Below, in pieces: positions 6,919 to 15,554 of a DNA stretch of 52,804 nucleotides. This stretch comes from Yinghuangia elevatio (lineage in GTDB: Bacteria > Actinomycetota > Actinomycetes > Streptomycetales > Streptomycetaceae): NCBI RefSeq assembly GCF_040649515.1, contig NZ_JBEZFP010000054.1, positions 1 to 52,804 of the forward strand, given 5' to 3'. Below the pieces are notes generated by a model. The model saw only the letters and a program-made list of their open reading frames with translations. It searched no databases and was not told the DNA's origin. Position numbers and translations under genes: made by a program. How positions within the stretch are numbered: position 1 is the first letter of the stretch; each line of letters opens with the position of its first letter.

Positions 6919-9213
6919 TCAGCCTGAGGTACCGGCCGACAGGGTGTGGTGGTCTGCCAGGGGACGCAGGGTGGTGGCGGCTTTGAGGCGCATCTCGGCG
7001 TACTCGTCGGCGGGTTCGGAGGCGAGCACGATGGCGCCGCCGGCGCCGATGCTGAGCACGTCGCCCCGGAGGACGGCGGTGCGGATCACGATCGCGAGGT
7101 CGGCCGTCCCGGACGCGGAGAAGTAGCCCAGCGCCCCGGAGTAGACACCCCGTGGACCGGTTTCGAGCGAGTCGATGATCTCCATCGTGCGCAGCTTCGG
7201 CGCGCCCGTCATCGAACCGCCGGGGAAGCAGGCCCGCGCGCAGGCGACCGCGTCGACGTCCGGGCGCAGCGCGCCCCGGATGGTGGAGACCAGTTGGTGG
7301 ACGGCCGCATAGCTCTCTGTCGCCAGGAAGCCGTCCACCTCGACCGAGCCGACCGTGCAGACGCGGCCCAGGTCGTTGCGCACCAGGTCGACGATCATCA
7401 GGTTCTCGGCGCGTGTCTTGGGGTCGGTCTGCAGCGCGCTGCGCAGCGCCTCGTCGGTCGCCGGGTCGGGGCCACGGGGGGCGGTCCCCTTGATCGGGCG
7501 GCTCTCCGCGACGCGGTGCCGGTCGACGCGTAGGAAGCGCTCCGGCGAGGCGCTCATGACCTGGGTGTCCGCGAACTTCAGCAGGGCCGCGTACGGTGCC
7601 GGGCTGAGCGCCCGCAGACGCCGGTAGTACGCAGCGGGGTCGGCGGGGGCGGGCGCGGTGAGGGTGTCGGTCAGGCAGATCTCGTAGCTCTCGCCCTCGG
7701 CGAGGCGTTGCCGGCACGTCGCGATGTCCGCAAGGTACTGGCGTTCGGATCTGCGGGGCGTGGCACCGGACATGCCGGATGCGGACGGGTCGGGGGGAGC
7801 GGTGGCGTAGGCGGTCGGATCGCCCGGGGCGTCCGGATCCGTGGGTTCAGTGGGGACGGCGGCATCGGGAAGGCCGGTCAGTGACCGGGCTGTTGCGTCC
7901 AGCCAGGCCTGCGCGGCGGCCTGGTCGGCTTCGTCGCCCGCATCGCACAGGGCGACCGCGTACGTGCGGCGCTCCTGGTGGTCGACGGCCACGAAGCGGT
8001 CGCAGAACATCCATTGGGCATCGGGTCCGGCGGCGATGTGCCGGTTCGCCGACGCGCCGCAGTCGGACTTGAGCTCATAGCCGAAGTAGCCGACGTAGCC
8101 GCCCTGGAAGTCGAACGGCAGGTCATCGGACGGTTCGACGGTGCGTTCGCGCAGGCGCTCGGGCAGTACGTCGAAGATGCCGCCGGGCCGCACGGTGGCG
8201 CTGAACCCGGGTCGGTGTACGGTGACTTGGTCGTGCCCGACGGTGTAGTCGAGGAGTTCGCCGCGCGGGCCGGAGATGTCGCCGAGGAACGAGAACCGCC
8301 CGGCCCGGCTGTCGGTGCGCGCGCTGTCCAGCCAGAACACCGGGTGCGGATCGCGGTCCCCGTACAGCCGGTCGAATACAGCCTGGGTGTCCACCTCCCG
8401 GGGCAGGCTGGTGCTGCGGATCCTGAGCGGCGGTACGACAGCTGGTGACGTCACAACCGTCGGCTCCGGCGCCGCGACCGGCCTCGGGATCTGACCCGTG
8501 GGCGTGGGGGAGGAGATGGGCGCGGGCGTAAGCCTCGGCGCGGTCGGGAGCGGGGCGGCGGACACGGGGCGAACGCGTGGAGGTACGGCTGCCGCACGAG
8601 TCGTCCTGGCTCGGCCTTGATTGGCAACGCCCGCCAGAACACGGAAGTTCGCCACGAGCTGCGCGCCGTGCTCGGATGCCACCGATTCGGGGTGGAACTG
8701 CACGCCCCACCACGGCAGAACGCGATGGCGCACGGCCATGACGACGCCGTCCTCCGCGCTCGCGAGCACGTCGAGTTCCGGCGGAAGCGGCTCGGCCAGG
8801 CACAGCGAGTGGTAGCGGACCGCGGTGAACCCTTGCGGGATTCCGGCGAAGAGGCCGTCGCCGCTGTGGGTGACCGTGCTGAGGTGTCCGTGCCGGGGGT
8901 GCGGCGCCGGTACGACCCGTGCCCCGGCCGCCGCGCCGAGCCCTTGGTGCCCCAGACACACCCCGAGCACCGGAATGCCGCCGTGCTCGAAGACGGTCGC
9001 CGAGTGCCCGAAGTCCGTTGCGCGGCCCGGTTGTCCGGGCCCGGGCGACACCACCGCGGCGTCGTACGCGTCGAGATCGAGCCCGCTCCAACGGCTGTCG
9101 TCGTTGGTGACCACGTCGGGTTCGCCCCCGAACACGGATGCGAGCAATTGGAAGACGTTGTAGGTGTAGGAATCGTGGTTGTCGACCAGCAGGACCCGGG
9201 CGGCGTCGGTCAT
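6919..9213 (-). CDS. pabAB: fused aminodeoxychorismate synthase (PabA-PabB)
   Basis: This 764-residue cytosolic enzyme converts chorismate plus glutamine to 4-amino-4-deoxychorismate, the p-aminobenzoate precursor. Residues 5-190 are a class I glutamine amidotransferase with Cys86 (GVCLGHQ) and His174/Glu176 (FHPES). A ~90-residue Pro-rich linker follows, then a chorismate-binding PabB domain from about 275. PIKGT at 573-577 has the Lys typical of aminodeoxychorismate synthases, where anthranilate synthases have PIAGT. ATG 9213 overlaps the methyltransferase stop as ATGA. Fused PabAB proteins are common in antibiotic clusters (for example chloramphenicol and candicidin), and this is the last gene of a biosynthetic operon, which argues against a purely folate role. 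No lyase (PabC) is in view. Confidence 0.94.
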   Translation of the reverse strand: MTDAARVLLVDNHDSYTYNVFQLLASVFGGEPDVVTNDDSRWSGLDLDAYDAAVVSPGPGQPGRATDFGHSATVFEHGGIPVLGVCLGHQGLGAAAGARVVPAPHPRHGHLSTVTHSGDGLFAGIPQGFTAVRYHSLCLAEPLPPELDVLASAEDGVVMAVRHRVLPWWGVQFHPESVASEHGAQLVANFRVLAGVANQGRARTTRAAAVPPRVRPVSAAPLPTAPRLTPAPISSPTPTGQIPRPVAAPEPTVVTSPAVVPPLRIRSTSLPREVDTQAVFDRLYGDRDPHPVFWLDSARTDSRAGRFSFLGDISGPRGELLDYTVGHDQVTVHRPGFSATVRPGGIFDVLPERLRERTVEPSDDLPFDFQGGYVGYFGYELKSDCGASANRHIAAGPDAQWMFCDRFVAVDHQERRTYAVALCDAGDEADQAAAQAWLDATARSLTGLPDAAVPTEPTDPDAPGDPTAYATAPPDPSASGMSGATPRRSERQYLADIATCRQRLAEGESYEICLTDTLTAPAPADPAAYYRRLRALSPAPYAALLKFADTQVMSASPERFLRVDRHRVAESRPIKGTAPRGPDPATDEALRSALQTDPKTRAENLMIVDLVRNDLGRVCTVGSVEVDGFLATESYAAVHQLVSTIRGALRPDVDAVACARACFPGGSMTGAPKLRTMEIIDSLETGPRGVYSGALGYFSASGTADLAIVIRTAVLRGDVLSIGAGGAIVLASEPADEYAEMRLKAATTLRPLADHHTLSAGTSG

Positions 9214-10247
9214 TTGATGCCGACCACCATGGACTCGGGACCGGCCAGGTGCTCGCTCCGCGTCTCTCGGAAGCCCACTTCCTCCAGGAGCGCACGGCAC
9301 TCGGCGGCGGTGCAGGCCGCGCCGCCCGGCGTCTCGATGAGGACGTTCAGGCTTAGCAGCAGTGCCGTGGCGTTCGTCCGCCGGTCGTCGTCGAGGAACG
9401 ACTCGAAGGCAACCAGCGCCCCGCCGTCGGGCAGTGCCGCGTACGCCTTGGCGACCAGGTCGCGCTTGGCCGCCGCGTCCCAGTCGTGCAGCATGTGCCC
9501 CAGCACGAGCACGTCGGCGTGCGGGAGTTGATCGGTACGCAGGTCGCCGGCACGGAAGGAGACGTGTTCGGCGAGACCCGCTTCCGCGACATCCTCCGCG
9601 AACACCTGTGCGGATGCCGGTAGATCGAATCCGACGCCGGTCAAGTGCGGCTGGTCGAGGAGGAGTCGGCGCAACAGGCCGCCGTCACCCGCCCCGATGT
9701 CGGCGACGGTCCGGTACTGCTTCCAGAACGTCGTCCGCCCGGCCAACGCGTCGATCGACGGCATGGAGAGCTGGGTCATCGCCCGCTGGAAGAGGCGGGC
9801 GCGTTCCGGGTCCTGGTAGATCGCCGAATACGTGTCGCCGCTGTCGCGCCCCTCGTTCTGCGGTCTGCCGGTTCGGAGGGCGGTGGTCAGTCCTCCCCAG
9901 AATCCGTAGAGCCTGGTGTTGGCCATCGCGAGGCCGTCACCGATGTACGTGGGCTTGCCGCGGTCCAGGAAGTGGTCCGTGAGTGCGGTGTTCGCGTAGC
10001 GGCCGCCGTCGCGTTCCAGGAGCCCGAGCGCGACGAGGGCGTCGAAGAAGTCGCGTGCGGAACGCCGGTGGATGCCCAGCGTCTCGGCCAGGGCGTGTGC
10101 GTCGAGGCCGCCCTCGCGGGCGAGTTCGTCGAACACGCCCAGTTCGACCGCGCTGAGGAAGGTCTTGGAGGCGGTGAAGCCGAGTCCGAGTTGCACGAGG
10201 TAGTCGGGGGACATCGCCGGGGCGGCGTCCGACGGGCCGGTGGGCAT
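9210..10247 (-). CDS. SAM-dependent O-methyltransferase, plant-type fold
   Basis: This is a 345-residue methyltransferase with the two-domain organisation of small-molecule O-methyltransferases. An N-terminal winged-helix dimerisation domain (about 15-100) precedes the Rossmann domain with the SAM motif VADIGAGDGG (181-190). HMLHDW (251-256) places the family's general-base His in the active site. ATG 10247 follows a weak AAGGA. It overlaps pabAB by ATGA, so the two are translationally coupled. It probably methylates a phenolic or carboxyl oxygen of the operon's aromatic product. A 36-base hexamer repeat sits just upstream. Confidence 0.9.
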   Translation of the reverse strand: MPTGPSDAAPAMSPDYLVQLGLGFTASKTFLSAVELGVFDELAREGGLDAHALAETLGIHRRSARDFFDALVALGLLERDGGRYANTALTDHFLDRGKPTYIGDGLAMANTRLYGFWGGLTTALRTGRPQNEGRDSGDTYSAIYQDPERARLFQRAMTQLSMPSIDALAGRTTFWKQYRTVADIGAGDGGLLRRLLLDQPHLTGVGFDLPASAQVFAEDVAEAGLAEHVSFRAGDLRTDQLPHADVLVLGHMLHDWDAAAKRDLVAKAYAALPDGGALVAFESFLDDDRRTNATALLLSLNVLIETPGGAACTAAECRALLEEVGFRETRSEHLAGPESMVVGIK

Positions 10248-10267
10248 GGCGAAGGAGTCCTTGCGTC

Positions 10268-10303
10268 GGTGGCGGTGGCGGTGGCGGTGGCGGTGGCGGT
10301 GGC
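10268..10303. repeat. six tandem copies of GGTGGC
   Basis: Exactly six head-to-tail hexamers lie in the 116-base spacer between the monooxygenase stop (10364) and the methyltransferase start (10247), the only sizeable gap in the operon. Such repeats are slippage-prone and could vary spacing or mRNA structure ahead of the methyltransferase. Confidence 0.9.
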
Positions 10304-10363
10304 GGAGCGAATCGGATCGGATCGCGTGGCGGAGCGGCTGACGCGGCGGACCGGAAGCGGGCC

Positions 10364-11641
10364 TCACGCGAGAGCGGCCGCCTGCGCCTGGGCCTCGGCG
10401 TCGTGGCCGTACGTCTCCGCGAGACGCGCGATCAGGTCCTCGGGGGCGAGACTGGCCGCCAGTTCGGCGCCTTGCGGGGAGTGCATGAGCGACGCGTAGT
10501 CCCTGGACTGCGCCTGGACGCGGGCGGTGCGCGGCCCCCGCAGGGAGTGGAAGCGCCGCAGTGCTTCCGGGACGCCGATGCGGCCCGCATGGCCGAGCAG
10601 CGTGGCGAGCGCGACCGCGTCCTCGATGGCCTGGCAGGCACCCTGGGCCTGGTGCGGCAGCATCGGATGGGCCGCGTCGCCGATCAGGGTCGTACGGCCC
10701 GTGCTCCATGTGGCGAGCGGGTCCAGGTCGTACAGCGGCCACCGGTGGAACCCGGGGCAGGCGAGGACGGTTGCGGCCACCTCCGGGTCCCAGCCCGCGA
10801 AGGCGTCCGCCAGGTCCACGGACGGGACACGCCCTGGTCCGCCGGACGCGCCCGACCGACCAGGCCTGCCGGCCTCGCCGACGCCGTCAACCCGGTCATC
10901 CGCGTCAACCCCGCCGCCGCTGTCGACCGCGTGGTCCCCGGCGACGGCCGACGGCGTAGTGGTCCCGGGCAGTACCGCGACGACGTTGAGGAGCCGTCCC
11001 GCGTCCATCGGGTAGCACAGGAAATGCCGGTCGCGTCCGATCCACAGCCTGACGGCCGTCTCCGAGCCCCGGTCCGCCGGCCCGCGGACCGCCACGCCCC
11101 GGTACGCGTCCATTCCCGAATGCCTCGGCGTACACCCGGGGTTCGTGTGTTCGCGCAGCACCGAGCGCAGGCCGTCGGCGCCGACGAGCACATCCGCGTC
11201 GACCGACGATCCGTCGGCGAACGACGCGCGGACCCGGTCCTCGAACTCCTCGACGCCCGTGCACCGGCTGCCGGTCCGCAGCACCCCGGCGGGCAGCAGG
11301 GCGGCCAGCATGCGGCGCAGGTCCGCCCGCCGCAACGTGTGGTGGTCCGCACCGAACCGCTCGGCGTACCCGGGGCGCACAGGGACCCGCAGCAGTACGT
11401 CGCCGTCCCGCCAGCGCAGGAACTCCATCGACGCGGGTCGGCACGCGGTGTCGCGCAGCGCGGGGCCCACTCCGAGGCGGTCGAGAAGGCGTACCGCGTT
11501 GGGGCTCAGTTGCAGACCGGCCTCGCCTTCCGAGGGCTCGGCCGCCTGTTCGTGGACGCTGACGGCCAGGCCGGCCCGGTGGGCGGCGACGGCGAGGGTC
11601 AGGCCCGCGATGCCGCCGCCGACGACCGCGATCCGCGTCAC
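10364..11641 (-). CDS. FAD-dependent aromatic monooxygenase
   Basis: This is a 425-residue class A flavoprotein hydroxylase of the salicylate/3-hydroxybenzoate hydroxylase type. It shows GGGIAG (8-13) for the FAD ADP moiety, VGADGLRS (153-160, the DG motif) and LIGDAAHPMLPHQAQG (319-334, the GD motif). A Gly/Asp-rich insertion (about 235-272) is low complexity and unusual. GTG 11641 overlaps the stop of the prenyltransferase gene as GTGA. In this operon it probably hydroxylates, or decarboxylatively hydroxylates, the aminobenzoate- or hydroxybenzoate-derived ring. NAD(P)H is the expected reductant. Confidence 0.93.
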   Translation of the reverse strand: MTRIAVVGGGIAGLTLAVAAHRAGLAVSVHEQAAEPSEGEAGLQLSPNAVRLLDRLGVGPALRDTACRPASMEFLRWRDGDVLLRVPVRPGYAERFGADHHTLRRADLRRMLAALLPAGVLRTGSRCTGVEEFEDRVRASFADGSSVDADVLVGADGLRSVLREHTNPGCTPRHSGMDAYRGVAVRGPADRGSETAVRLWIGRDRHFLCYPMDAGRLLNVVAVLPGTTTPSAVAGDHAVDSGGGVDADDRVDGVGEAGRPGRSGASGGPGRVPSVDLADAFAGWDPEVAATVLACPGFHRWPLYDLDPLATWSTGRTTLIGDAAHPMLPHQAQGACQAIEDAVALATLLGHAGRIGVPEALRRFHSLRGPRTARVQAQSRDYASLMHSPQGAELAASLAPEDLIARLAETYGHDAEAQAQAAALA

Positions 11642-12603
11642 AGCGCGCGCCCGGCGAGCACGGCGGCCAGCACCAGTGCGGCGAACGGGGCGTTCGAGAG
11701 GAACGCCCGATGGCACACCGCCGGGTCGGCGGTGTCCAGGCCGCGGAGCTGACGAGCCAGGTGAAGTCCGGCGACCGCGAGCAGCGGCCAGAACAACACC
11801 CCGAGGCCGGCCAGCGCGCCCGCCACGGCGATGCCGACGACCGTGGCCGCATAGAGGGCGGCCACCAAGGGCACGGTGCGGTCGCCGAGACGGACCGCGG
11901 CAGAGCGTACTCCGGCGATCTTGTCGGCCTCGCGGTCCTGATGGGCGTACACGATGTCGCAGCCGATCGACCAACACACCAGGCCCAGGTACAGCGCGAT
12001 TCCGGGGGCGCCAAATTCACCGGTCGCCGCGACGCACGCGACCGGTACGTAAATCGTGAGCGTGAAACCCAGCCATACGTGCGGCCAGTTGGTGATCCGT
12101 TTCATGAACGGATAGGCGATCATCGGCACCCAACTGGCGGCCGTCAACCAGAAGACGGCCGTCCCCGCCACGAGCGGGAGCGCCAAGGCCACGACCATTT
12201 GTGCGGCGAACAGCAGCCACGCCCCGCGCACGGTGATCCGCCCGGCGGCCAGGGGCCGGTCGGCGGTACGCGGCACCTGTGCGTCGAAGCGGCGGTCGAC
12301 GATGTCGTTGACGGTGCACCCGGCCGCACGCATGAGCGCCCCATGGCCGAGCACGAGCACCAACAACCACGCTTGAGCCGGGAGTTCGGCGGTCAGCGCA
12401 AGGGCGATCCAGCCCGGGAGCACGACGAGCCACGTGCCGATCGGCCGGTCCAGCCGCATGAGTTCGAGGTACGGGCGGATCCGCGCCGGGGCGCGGCCGA
12501 CCCAGCGTGCCGCGGCCCGGGGCCGGGTCGGCACGGGGACCGCGGCGGTTCGCTCGCCCGCAGTTCGCTCTGTTGCCGGAGTCGTCGACGTAGGTGGAGT
12601 CAC
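11638..12603 (-). CDS. UbiA-family aromatic prenyltransferase
   Basis: This 321-residue integral membrane enzyme attaches a prenyl diphosphate to an aromatic acceptor. Both Asp-rich Mg/diphosphate motifs are present: NDIVDRRFD (99-107) and D216 with DREAD (223-227), in a GCDIVYAHQDREADKIAGV context very close to 4-hydroxybenzoate polyprenyltransferases. Eight or nine hydrophobic segments run from about residue 58 to the end. The GTG at 12603 gives a Thr/Pro-rich leader of ~40 residues; a later start is possible. It is the first gene of the operon. Acceptor is either 4-hydroxybenzoate or p-aminobenzoate; the operon's PabAB favours the latter. Confidence 0.93.
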   Translation of the reverse strand: MTPPTSTTPATERTAGERTAAVPVPTRPRAAARWVGRAPARIRPYLELMRLDRPIGTWLVVLPGWIALALTAELPAQAWLLVLVLGHGALMRAAGCTVNDIVDRRFDAQVPRTADRPLAAGRITVRGAWLLFAAQMVVALALPLVAGTAVFWLTAASWVPMIAYPFMKRITNWPHVWLGFTLTIYVPVACVAATGEFGAPGIALYLGLVCWSIGCDIVYAHQDREADKIAGVRSAAVRLGDRTVPLVAALYAATVVGIAVAGALAGLGVLFWPLLAVAGLHLARQLRGLDTADPAVCHRAFLSNAPFAALVLAAVLAGRAL

Positions 12604-13122
12604 GGCGCGCCCTCGCGGTCCCCGTCGTCGCGGTTTCCGTTGTCAAGCGCCCCGACGAATTCCGGGACGCCGGACCGGAATTCTCCGGATCCGAGCGGTC
12701 GGATATCGGAACGTACGAATAATTGGTGGGCCAAGAGAGTGCCCGCGCCCATCGCTTCCATCGCGCAAAAACCCCGGCCGTCCGTGCTCCAATGTTTCCG
12801 GTGAAACGTAGCGTATCGTTCCTTGCAAAGCGAAAGTCCCACCGGAATTCCGGGCCCTGGACATGAGGCAACGGGGCCTTTGTCAGGCGCCGTTCGCGCG
12901 ACACGCACGGCTAGCGGAATACCCCGAATGGCCCACAGGCTCGTGGAGTGCGGGGAACCGTCCGAGCCGTGACGCGCTGCAGGTGTGCGCCCGGCGCTAC
13001 CCGTGTGCGCCGCTTGGGTGCGAGTTCGCCGGGCATGGACACCCACGGGTACCCGCGCAGCTCGCCTCGATCTCGTGGTGGTGGCAGTTGGACGGCGGCT
13101 TGCCTGGCGCGGGACGGGACAC
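12604..13122. promoter_or_regulatory. divergent promoter region with repeated CCGGAATTC motif
   Basis: This 519-base gap separates the prenyltransferase operon from the P450. GAATTCCGG (12657-12665) and CCGGAATTC (12675-12683) form a perfect 9-base inverted repeat. The same motif returns as the palindrome CCGGAATTCCGG (12842-12853). GTTTC-N4-GAAAC (12794-12807) is a further inverted repeat. The first ~200 bases are AT-richer than the surroundings, as expected for promoters. I see no convincing gene here. Confidence 0.5.
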
Positions 13123-14559
13123 ATGAGGCGCATCCGGTCCGGCGCGCGCGTCCCTCCTGAAGCGTCGGGCCGCCCCGAAACTCCCGCACCTCCCGAAATC
13201 CTCGGCATCCCTGCCGCCCCTGGGCGCCTTCCGGTGTTCGGGCACCTCCCCCGCCTGGCCCGCCGCCCGCTGCAATTCCTCTGCGGCCTCGGGGATTTCG
13301 GGCCTCTCGTCCGTCTCGACCTCATGGGCTGGCATGCCGTAGTGGCCACGAGCCCGGAAGCCGCGCACGATGTCCTGGTCTCGTAGGGCCGACACTTCGA
13401 CAAGGGACGGCTGTTCGACCGGCTCCCCCCGGTCCTGGGCAACGGCCTGATCACCTCGAACGGCGCGTTCCACGCCCGGCAGCGCCGACTGGTCCAGCCG
13501 GCCTTCCACCACCGTCGTCTGGTCGGGTACACCGAGACCTTGGCCCGCGCCGCGGAAGCCCACGTCGCCTCCTGGCGCGACGGGGACCACGTCGAACTCC
13601 ACCGCGCGCTTATGGACCTCACTTTCGCCACCGCCGCCGAGGTCATGTTCTCCGCACGATCCACCCGACCCGCTGAAGACACGCCCGTCGCCCGCATGAT
13701 GGCCGATATCAACGCGGGCATCCTCCCGCAGGCGTTGCTGCCCGCACCTCTGACGCGGGTGCCTTTGCCGGCCAACCGTCGCTACCGTCGCGCTATCGGC
13801 GAACTGCACAACGTCATCGACGAAACCGTCAGCCGCTACCGCGTCCACGGCCCCGAGCACGACGATCTCCTGTACGCCCTCACCGCCGCCCGCGACGAAG
13901 ACGGCCAGGCCATGCCGGACGCCCAGATCCGCGACGAGGTCGTCAACCTGATGCCGGCCGGAGCCGAGACAACGGCCACCGTTCTGGCCTGGGCCTTCCA
14001 CCACATCGCCCGGGATCCGGACGTCGAACGCCGCCTCGCCGACGAGGTCGCCGAAGTGCGGGGCGACCGCCCGCCGCGACACGCGGACCTCGACCGACTG
14101 ACGTACACGCAAAGGGTGTTGCGGGAGACCGCCCGCCTGCACCCGCTGGCGCTGATCATGCGCCGCAGCAACGCCCCCGCGGTCGTCGCCGGCATCCCGG
14201 TCCCACCCGGGGTCGAGTTCGTCGTCAGCCATTACGCCATCCACCGCGACGCCCGCCTCTACGACGATCCGCTGGCCTTCCGCCCGGAGCGGTGGCTCGC
14301 CCCACAGTCCGCCGCGCTGCCCAAGGGCGCGTACGCCCCCTTCGGCTCAGGGGCCCGAAAGTGCATCGGTGACCACTTCGCCTGGCTCTCCATGACCGTC
14401 GTCGTCGCCACCGTGCTGCGCCGCCACCGTCTGGTTCCGGAGCCGGGCCACGCACCCCGTGAGGTGCCGGCCGCCCATCCCCATCTGGACCGTCTTCCCA
14501 TGACGGTCCGCCCGCGGCGCGCACGGCCCGGCGGGCGGGGCGTCAGAGGGCTGCCATGA
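13123..14559 (+). pseudogene. cytochrome P450, interrupted by an in-frame TAG
   Basis: The frame encodes a complete P450 except for one amber codon at 13384-13386 (codon 88). Before it come the N-terminal proline-rich region and beta sheet (VLVS). Directly after it, in the same frame, comes GRHFDKGRLF, the B-helix region. Downstream lie the I-helix AGAETT (279-284), K-helix ETAR (335-338), PERW (388-391) and the haem loop FGSGARKCIG with Cys414. A single G-to-T change of GAG would explain the stop. It is either a recent pseudogene, a read error, or a product made only by suppression. The ATG at 13123 is a guess. It is divergent from, and probably belonged to, the UbiA/PabAB cluster as a tailoring oxidase. 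Confidence 0.88.
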
Positions 14560-15202
14560 CCAGGGGGCGCAGTCGTTCGGTCAAGGTCTCCTCGGAGACG
14601 GCCTGATAGAAGGACGGAGCGCCCTGCCCGACCTGGTACGTGAAGGCCGCCGGGCAGCCCACCGCGGCGCCTTTGGGATCGACGGAGTCGCTGTCGATCT
14701 CGACCGCGGCAACCTGCCGGCCGGTCTTCAACTCGTAGACGGTGAAGGTGTACGTCGCCGCGTACAGGTCCACGTTGGGGATGGTGTCCGTGCACTCTCT
14801 GAGCAGGGTGTCACCGCGCTTGCGCACACCGGTCTCACACACCAGCAGTTGCGCCCGCGGCACTTCCCAGTCCCAGCGTGTCCTCGCCTTGTCGTACGCC
14901 ACCCACTCCCGCGGCAGCGAAGAAGTGGCCTCGCCGACGGTCAGGTGGGGTGGTGGTCCGGCGTACGGCGCCGCCGCCGGGTCGGGGAAGGTGAATTCGA
15001 GCGCGTCCCCGCAGTCCAGGTAGGGGAGCGTGCCGGTCGACGGGGTCCCCGTGCCTGCCGACCCGGACAGCGGGGGAGGTGTCGAGGCTTCCGGCCCCGC
15101 CGCCGAAGCCGCGGACGACGAGGTCCCGTTCGATGCCGTACAACCCGTCACCCCGAGCAGCAGCCACGCGGTGACCACAACGACGGCTGTTCGCACCGAC
15201 AT
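14543..15202 (-). CDS. putative secreted lipoprotein
   Basis: This 219-residue protein has a short hydrophobic signal ending in LLGVTGC, a lipobox that makes Cys21 the lipidation site, and a Ser/Ala/Pro/Gly-rich spacer. The mature domain (about 60-219) carries four cysteines likely to form disulfides outside the membrane. I do not recognise the family. ATG 15202 has AGGGTG 7 bases upstream. The last 17 bases overlap the P450 frame convergently. Confidence 0.75.
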   Translation of the reverse strand: MSVRTAVVVVTAWLLLGVTGCTASNGTSSSAASAAGPEASTPPPLSGSAGTGTPSTGTLPYLDCGDALEFTFPDPAAAPYAGPPPHLTVGEATSSLPREWVAYDKARTRWDWEVPRAQLLVCETGVRKRGDTLLRECTDTIPNVDLYAATYTFTVYELKTGRQVAAVEIDSDSVDPKGAAVGCPAAFTYQVGQGAPSFYQAVSEETLTERLRPLVMAAL

Positions 15203-15554
15203 ACGCACCCTGTTCCTGATCTCTGACCTGTCATTTGCCACCTTTGCGCAGTTCGAGCCCGGCGTGGGCGCGTACCAATGGGTAAGTTCTTTGCGCGCTT
15301 TGTGGGTCCGGACCGTGCTCCGGGGTGCATGTGGCAGCAACAAGCTTGGAAATCAAGCGTGTTGGGGGGCGGTCCGGTGGTTCGAGTGCTGATAGAACCG
15401 GTAGAGGCCGCACAGCGACCAGGCAATGCGCGCACCGATTCCGCAGGGAGCCGCCCGTGTTGTGGACCGACCGCCGTGGCGGCGATTCCGGCGTGGCGGA
15501 GCACGCTCGGCACCGACCCCGTTGACCCCAGCCACCGTGCAGGAGGAACAACCC
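15203..15554. other. divergent intergenic region, no gene seen
   Basis: This 352-base gap lies between the lipoprotein and acyl-CoA dehydrogenase genes, transcribed away from each other, so it must hold both promoters. I see no distinctive operator apart from a short CTTG-GAAAT-CAAG repeat near 15346. An AGGAGGAAC ribosome site ends it at 15541-15549. Confidence 0.4.

Noticed and set aside
6919..9213. Anthranilate synthase (TrpE-TrpG fusion) for the fused chorismate enzyme.
   Set aside because: PIKGT, with Lys, is the aminodeoxychorismate-synthase form; anthranilate synthases carry PIAGT.
12863..13126. Small plus-strand frame upstream of the P450.
   Set aside because: No third-position bias and no ribosome site; the region carries inverted repeats and looks regulatory.
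13384..13386. Programmed readthrough or pyrrolysine at the P450 TAG.
   Set aside because: No recoding signal or pyrrolysine genes are seen, the position is a non-catalytic B-helix region, and a single-base mutation of GAG is simpler.
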